DNA from: JBKQWK01 sp052139595
Lineage (GTDB): Bacteria > Actinomycetota > Thermoleophilia > UBA2241
NCBI GenBank assembly: GCA_052139595.1
Contig: JBKQWK010000273.1
Location: 1-16,090, forward strand
Direction: 5' to 3'
DNA: 16,090 nt
The position numbers and the translations under genes were made by a program. The notes under the pieces were generated by a model. That model had not been told where the DNA came from, did no database searches, and saw only the letters and a list, made by a program, of their open reading frames with translations. Below, piece after piece: positions 13,553-16,090 of this stretch (positions are counted from its first letter, which is position 1; each line of letters starts with the position of its first letter).

Positions 13553-15547
13553 ATGATTCCACTGGGTGACATTCTTGAGATCGATCTTAGTAGCGGTGCC
13601 ATGGTTCGCCACCCGCCGGACCCGACCGAACTGCGTTCGGTTGTCGGCGGCCGCGGACTGGTTGCGCTGAGTCTTCTCCGTGAAGTGGGACCGCAGGTAG
13701 ATCCTCTCTCGCCGTCGAACTCGCTCTTTTTCTTCACCGGGCTGCTCACGGGCACGCGGGCGCCGGGGTCGTCGCGGCTGCACGTTGGCGCTCGGTCGCC
13801 ACTGACTGGTTTGTCCGGGAGTTCGAGCGTCGGCGGCGAGGTGGGCCGAGCACTGCGCCGCAACGGCATCTTCGGTCTCGTCCTGCGCGGGGCCTCCGCA
13901 CATCCCGTCTTTCTGACCATCACTGACGGAGAGGCGGAGCTACACGATGCGGGTGAGCTGTGGGGATCCGATACAACGGTGACGTTTGAGCGACTGCATC
14001 ACGATAACGAGAAAGCGGCGACGCTGGCAATCGGCCCGGCCGGCGAACATCTGGCATCTATCGCCTGCATTGTCACCGACAGAGGCCACGCCGCCGGTCG
14101 CACTGGCATGGGCGCTGTCATGGGTGCCAAGCTGCTCAAGGCGATCGTCGTCAGCGGGAGCGCACGCCAGAAGGCCGATGACACGGCCCGGCCGGAGGGC
14201 GCGGCGAGCGATAGCAGCGGCTCCAGTGGAGCGGTGAAGCGCTACTTGAGCCGGATCATCGCTGCCCCGGCATTCGATCAGTACCGCGAGTACGGCTCCA
14301 CCTCGTCCGTGCTGTGGTGCAACGACAACGACATCCTCGGCACGCGTAACTACAGCGCTTCGCAGTTTACCGGTGCTGCAGCAACTGATGGGACCAGCCT
14401 CAAATCCTGGGTGACGCACACTCAGGGCTGTTCCGGCTGTCCGGTCCACTGCAAGGCAGAGATCAGATTGCGCGGTAGCCGTTATGGTGATCTCATCGCC
14501 GAACGTCCCGACTTCGAACCCCTGGTGGCGTGGGGCGCCAAAGTAGGTATCGACGACCTCGCCGCCGTCGTCATGCTGCACAACATCTGCGATCGGCTGG
14601 GCCTCGATTCGATCTCGGCCGGCGCGGTCGCGGCTTTCGCGATCGACCTTTTCGAGCACGGCATCATCGATGGCACGGATACCGGTGGCCTGGAGTTGCG
14701 CTGGGGCGACCCGGAGCCGTTGCCGGAGCTGCTCGCGCAAATGGGCAGCGGCAGTGGGTTCGGCGGCTTGTTGGCCGGTGGCGTGCGGCGGGCGGCAGAA
14801 GCGATCGGCCGTGGTGCCGACCGTTTCGCCGCGCACGTCAAAGGTCTCGAGCTGCCGGCGTACGATCCGCGCGGTGCCTACGGCGCCGCACTCGGTATGG
14901 CCGTCTCCGGGCGCGGCGGTGACTACACCAGCGTTTACGTGCGCCACGAGTTCGACATGCCTCGCGACGAGGGTCGTAGCTTGTACGGCGATGACTATGA
15001 ACGTGCCGCCGACCCCGTTTTGCCGGATGGTAAGGCGGCGATGGTGCGTCTGAGCATGATCACCAGCGCCGCCCTCGATGCCCTCGGCCTGTGCAAGATC
15101 CCTGCTCTTACGCTGCTCAATGAGTACGATCTGCAGAGCGAGTCCGAACTGGTGCGTGAAGTCGCCGGCCTGGACCTGAGTGCGGATGATCTGACTGCGG
15201 CGGGGGAACGGATCGTGGTGCTGGAGCGACTGTTCAACGGACGCTGCGGCGCCGACATGAGCGCGGATGACCTGCCTTCTCTGTTTCGCATCTCAGCGAA
15301 GAGCGGCCAGGGGCGGCGGGCGCCGTCGGCCGATTCGCGCGGGCAGAACGTGCAGCCGAGCGACACACAGGAGGGCGGCATCGCCGTCGGCGAGAAGCAG
15401 GCGCACCGCGCGGCGATCGACATCACCGCGATGCGAGCCGAGTTCTACCGCTTGATGGGCTGGTCGACGGACGGCCTGCCGACTGCCGAGACGCTGGCGC
15501 GTCTTGGTCTTACGGACGAGGTTGCTGCTCTGGCGGCGATCGAGTAG
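13553..15547 (+). CDS. Tungsten/molybdopterin aldehyde:ferredoxin oxidoreductase (AOR) family protein
   Basis: 664-residue AOR-family enzyme, oxidising an aldehyde to its acid (or the reverse) with ferredoxin, using a bis-pterin tungsten cofactor and one [4Fe-4S] cluster. The cluster cysteines are C293, C296, C300 (CSGCPVHC, CX2CX3C) and C514 (LGLCKIP). Pterin-binding blocks: GGRGL (32-36), GARSPLTGLSGSS (79-91), and AGRTGMGAVMGAKLLKAI (181-198). Two low-complexity insertions are odd: about 203-228 (Ser/Ala/Asp/Gly-rich, before the second domain) and about 583-613. Substrate cannot be told; the family includes several aldehyde enzymes and the benzoyl-CoA reductase subunit BamB. No moaD-like or ferredoxin gene is adjacent on the right, where a convergent gene follows. 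ATG 13553 has only a weak AAAGAGA ahead. Confidence 0.92.
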   Translation: MIPLGDILEIDLSSGAMVRHPPDPTELRSVVGGRGLVALSLLREVGPQVDPLSPSNSLFFFTGLLTGTRAPGSSRLHVGARSPLTGLSGSSSVGGEVGRALRRNGIFGLVLRGASAHPVFLTITDGEAELHDAGELWGSDTTVTFERLHHDNEKAATLAIGPAGEHLASIACIVTDRGHAAGRTGMGAVMGAKLLKAIVVSGSARQKADDTARPEGAASDSSGSSGAVKRYLSRIIAAPAFDQYREYGSTSSVLWCNDNDILGTRNYSASQFTGAAATDGTSLKSWVTHTQGCSGCPVHCKAEIRLRGSRYGDLIAERPDFEPLVAWGAKVGIDDLAAVVMLHNICDRLGLDSISAGAVAAFAIDLFEHGIIDGTDTGGLELRWGDPEPLPELLAQMGSGSGFGGLLAGGVRRAAEAIGRGADRFAAHVKGLELPAYDPRGAYGAALGMAVSGRGGDYTSVYVRHEFDMPRDEGRSLYGDDYERAADPVLPDGKAAMVRLSMITSAALDALGLCKIPALTLLNEYDLQSESELVREVAGLDLSADDLTAAGERIVVLERLFNGRCGADMSADDLPSLFRISAKSGQGRRAPSADSRGQNVQPSDTQEGGIAVGEKQAHRAAIDITAMRAEFYRLMGWSTDGLPTAETLARLGLTDEVAALAAIE

Positions 15548-15578
15548 CGGGCGCTCTCGCACTGCCCGGCAGCTCGGT

Positions 15579-15854
15579 CTAGAGGCCGCTCACGCGGGCG
15601 ATCACCTTGAGGGCGGTGAACAGCATCGCCAAAAGGAAGACGAGCGCGAGCAGGGTCAGCAACCCGTGGCGCCGCGGCCAGCCTCCGAGGACGTCGGGCA
15701 GGCGCCGCTGAGCCTGCGGCCGGCGCCAGAAGTGTACCGCCCAGAAATCATGGATGAGGGCCGTGACGAAGCGCCAGAGAAGCACCGAGCCCAGCCACAG
15801 GGCGACGAGGGCCAAGAGCGCAAAAACGAAGACGGTTACCGGCGGCATGGCCAT
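15579..15854 (-). CDS. Small two-helix membrane protein, function unknown
   Basis: 91 residues. Two hydrophobic segments are clear, about residues 5-30 and 63-87, joined by a loop with aromatic and basic residues (HDFWAVHFWRRPQAQRR and GGWPRRHG). No catalytic motif or known family recognised. It is convergent with the AOR gene (31-nt gap between stops) and divergent from selD (46 nt between starts). The ATG at 15854 has GAGAGA four bases upstream, a weak ribosome site; ATG at 15848 is an alternative start. The composition looks like a real membrane protein rather than chance, but expression is unproven. Confidence 0.6.
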   Translation of the reverse strand: MAMPPVTVFVFALLALVALWLGSVLLWRFVTALIHDFWAVHFWRRPQAQRRLPDVLGGWPRRHGLLTLLALVFLLAMLFTALKVIARVSGL

Positions 15855-15887
15855 ATTCTCTCACGGCGGGGTTCCGGACGCCTCTGG

Positions 15888-15893
15888 TAAACT
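15888..15893 (+). promoter_or_regulatory. -10 box of a leaderless transcript for selD
   Basis: TAAACT is followed by seven bases (ACATGGC) and the selD ATG at 15901. No Shine-Dalgarno sequence and no clear -35 are seen. The stretch GTAAACTAC is shared with the box before the DedA gene (TGTAAACTACG), and the hexamer also with tRNA-Ile. Confidence 0.55.
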
Positions 15894-15900
15894 ACATGGC

Positions 15901-16090
15901 ATGATCGACAAGATTCGCCTTACACAGTTTGCCGCCAAGAGTGGCTGAGCGTCCAAGCTAGGTCCGTGTGACCTGCAAGCCGCTCTGAGTTATCTACCTG
16001 ATGCGACGGGTGAGTTCGCGCGTCTTCTTGAGACGCACGACGACGCCGCCGTCGTGCGTCTGAGCGACGACCTCTGGCTGGTCCAGACGG
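15901..16090 (+). CDS. selD: Selenophosphate synthase with in-frame UGA selenocysteine (partial, runs off right edge)
   Basis: SelD makes selenophosphate from selenide and ATP, the selenium donor for selenocysteine and selenouridine. The frame from ATG 15901 reads IRLTQFAAKSG, then TGA (15946-15948, residue 16), then ASKLGPCDLQAAL, and is open to the window end. IRLTQ and the later HDDAAVVRL match the SelD family start (E. coli IRLTQYSHGAG and RDDAAVYDL). The TGA falls exactly where E. coli has catalytic Cys17, which is selenocysteine in many organisms, so it is read as Sec, not stop. Gene finders would end the gene after 15 codons or miss it. The conserved lysine three residues on (K19) is present, as K20 is in E. 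coli. At least the sel genes for Sec decoding (selA, selB, selC) must lie elsewhere if this is right. Confidence 0.93.
15957..15976 (+). promoter_or_regulatory. Candidate bacterial SECIS hairpin in selD
   Basis: AGGTC (15960-15964) pairs with GACCT (15970-15974) around the 5-nt loop CGTGT; T15959-G75 wobble and G15957-C15976 (with C15958 bulged) extend the stem. Sixteen bases separate the UGA from the apical loop and a G is the second loop base, both inside the range described for bacterial SECIS elements (loop 16-37 nt after UGA, G in the first two loop bases). Confidence 0.7.

Noticed and set aside
13940..14947. 335-codon reverse frame opposite the AOR gene
   Set aside because: Antisense shadow; the forward strand carries the Fe-S cysteines and pterin motifs of AOR.
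1..16090. CRISPR array, insertion sequence, prophage or defence system
   Set aside because: No regularly spaced repeats, transposase or integrase motifs, terminal inverted repeats or target duplications were seen; nearly all genes are metabolic and tightly packed.

Overview
The window is about 16 kb of GC-rich bacterial chromosome. It is gene-dense and shows no mobile element, CRISPR array or phage gene. It looks like an anaerobe or facultative anaerobe from a high-GC Gram-positive-type lineage. The GcvH sequence resembles, from memory, those of Thermoleophilia-like Actinobacteriota. At least three genes appear to be read from leaderless transcripts (a TANNNT -10 box 6-7 nt before the ATG), which is common in Actinobacteria. 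The lineage remains an inference. A tungsten/molybdopterin aldehyde:ferredoxin oxidoreductase and a selenocysteine-containing SelD point to tungsten and selenium metabolism.

Left part (1-4076): a Rossmann-type protein of unknown function runs leftward off the window edge. Then come cysK (cysteine synthase) and a DedA-family membrane protein, both rightward. A leftward pair follows: a bifunctional-nuclease-family (DUF151) protein with a very acidic tail, and AroQ chorismate mutase. Next is tRNA-Ile(GAU) with a clear promoter.

Middle (4217-13369): a group II PLP decarboxylase (aromatic amino acid type) points left. Divergent from it is a rightward glycine cleavage and lipoylation operon. The operon begins with a single-aptamer glycine riboswitch and an intrinsic terminator, followed by gcvH, gcvPA, gcvPB, lipM-like, lpdA, lipA and a HAD phosphatase, mostly overlapping or tightly spaced. 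It encodes the H, P and L proteins plus the enzymes that would build lipoate on GcvH. The T-protein gene (gcvT) is not in the window.

Right part (13370-16090): a structured leader precedes the aldehyde:ferredoxin oxidoreductase gene. A small two-helix membrane protein is convergent with it. selD is cut by the window end. selD has an in-frame UGA at the catalytic Cys/Sec position, followed by a hairpin that fits a bacterial SECIS element. A conventional gene caller would lose this gene.

As a unit, the window links glycine oxidation (or, run in reverse, glycine synthesis), lipoate assembly, selenophosphate supply and tungsten-dependent aldehyde oxidation. That combination would suit an anaerobe using glycine or the reductive glycine pathway, but this physiology is inferred and not shown.
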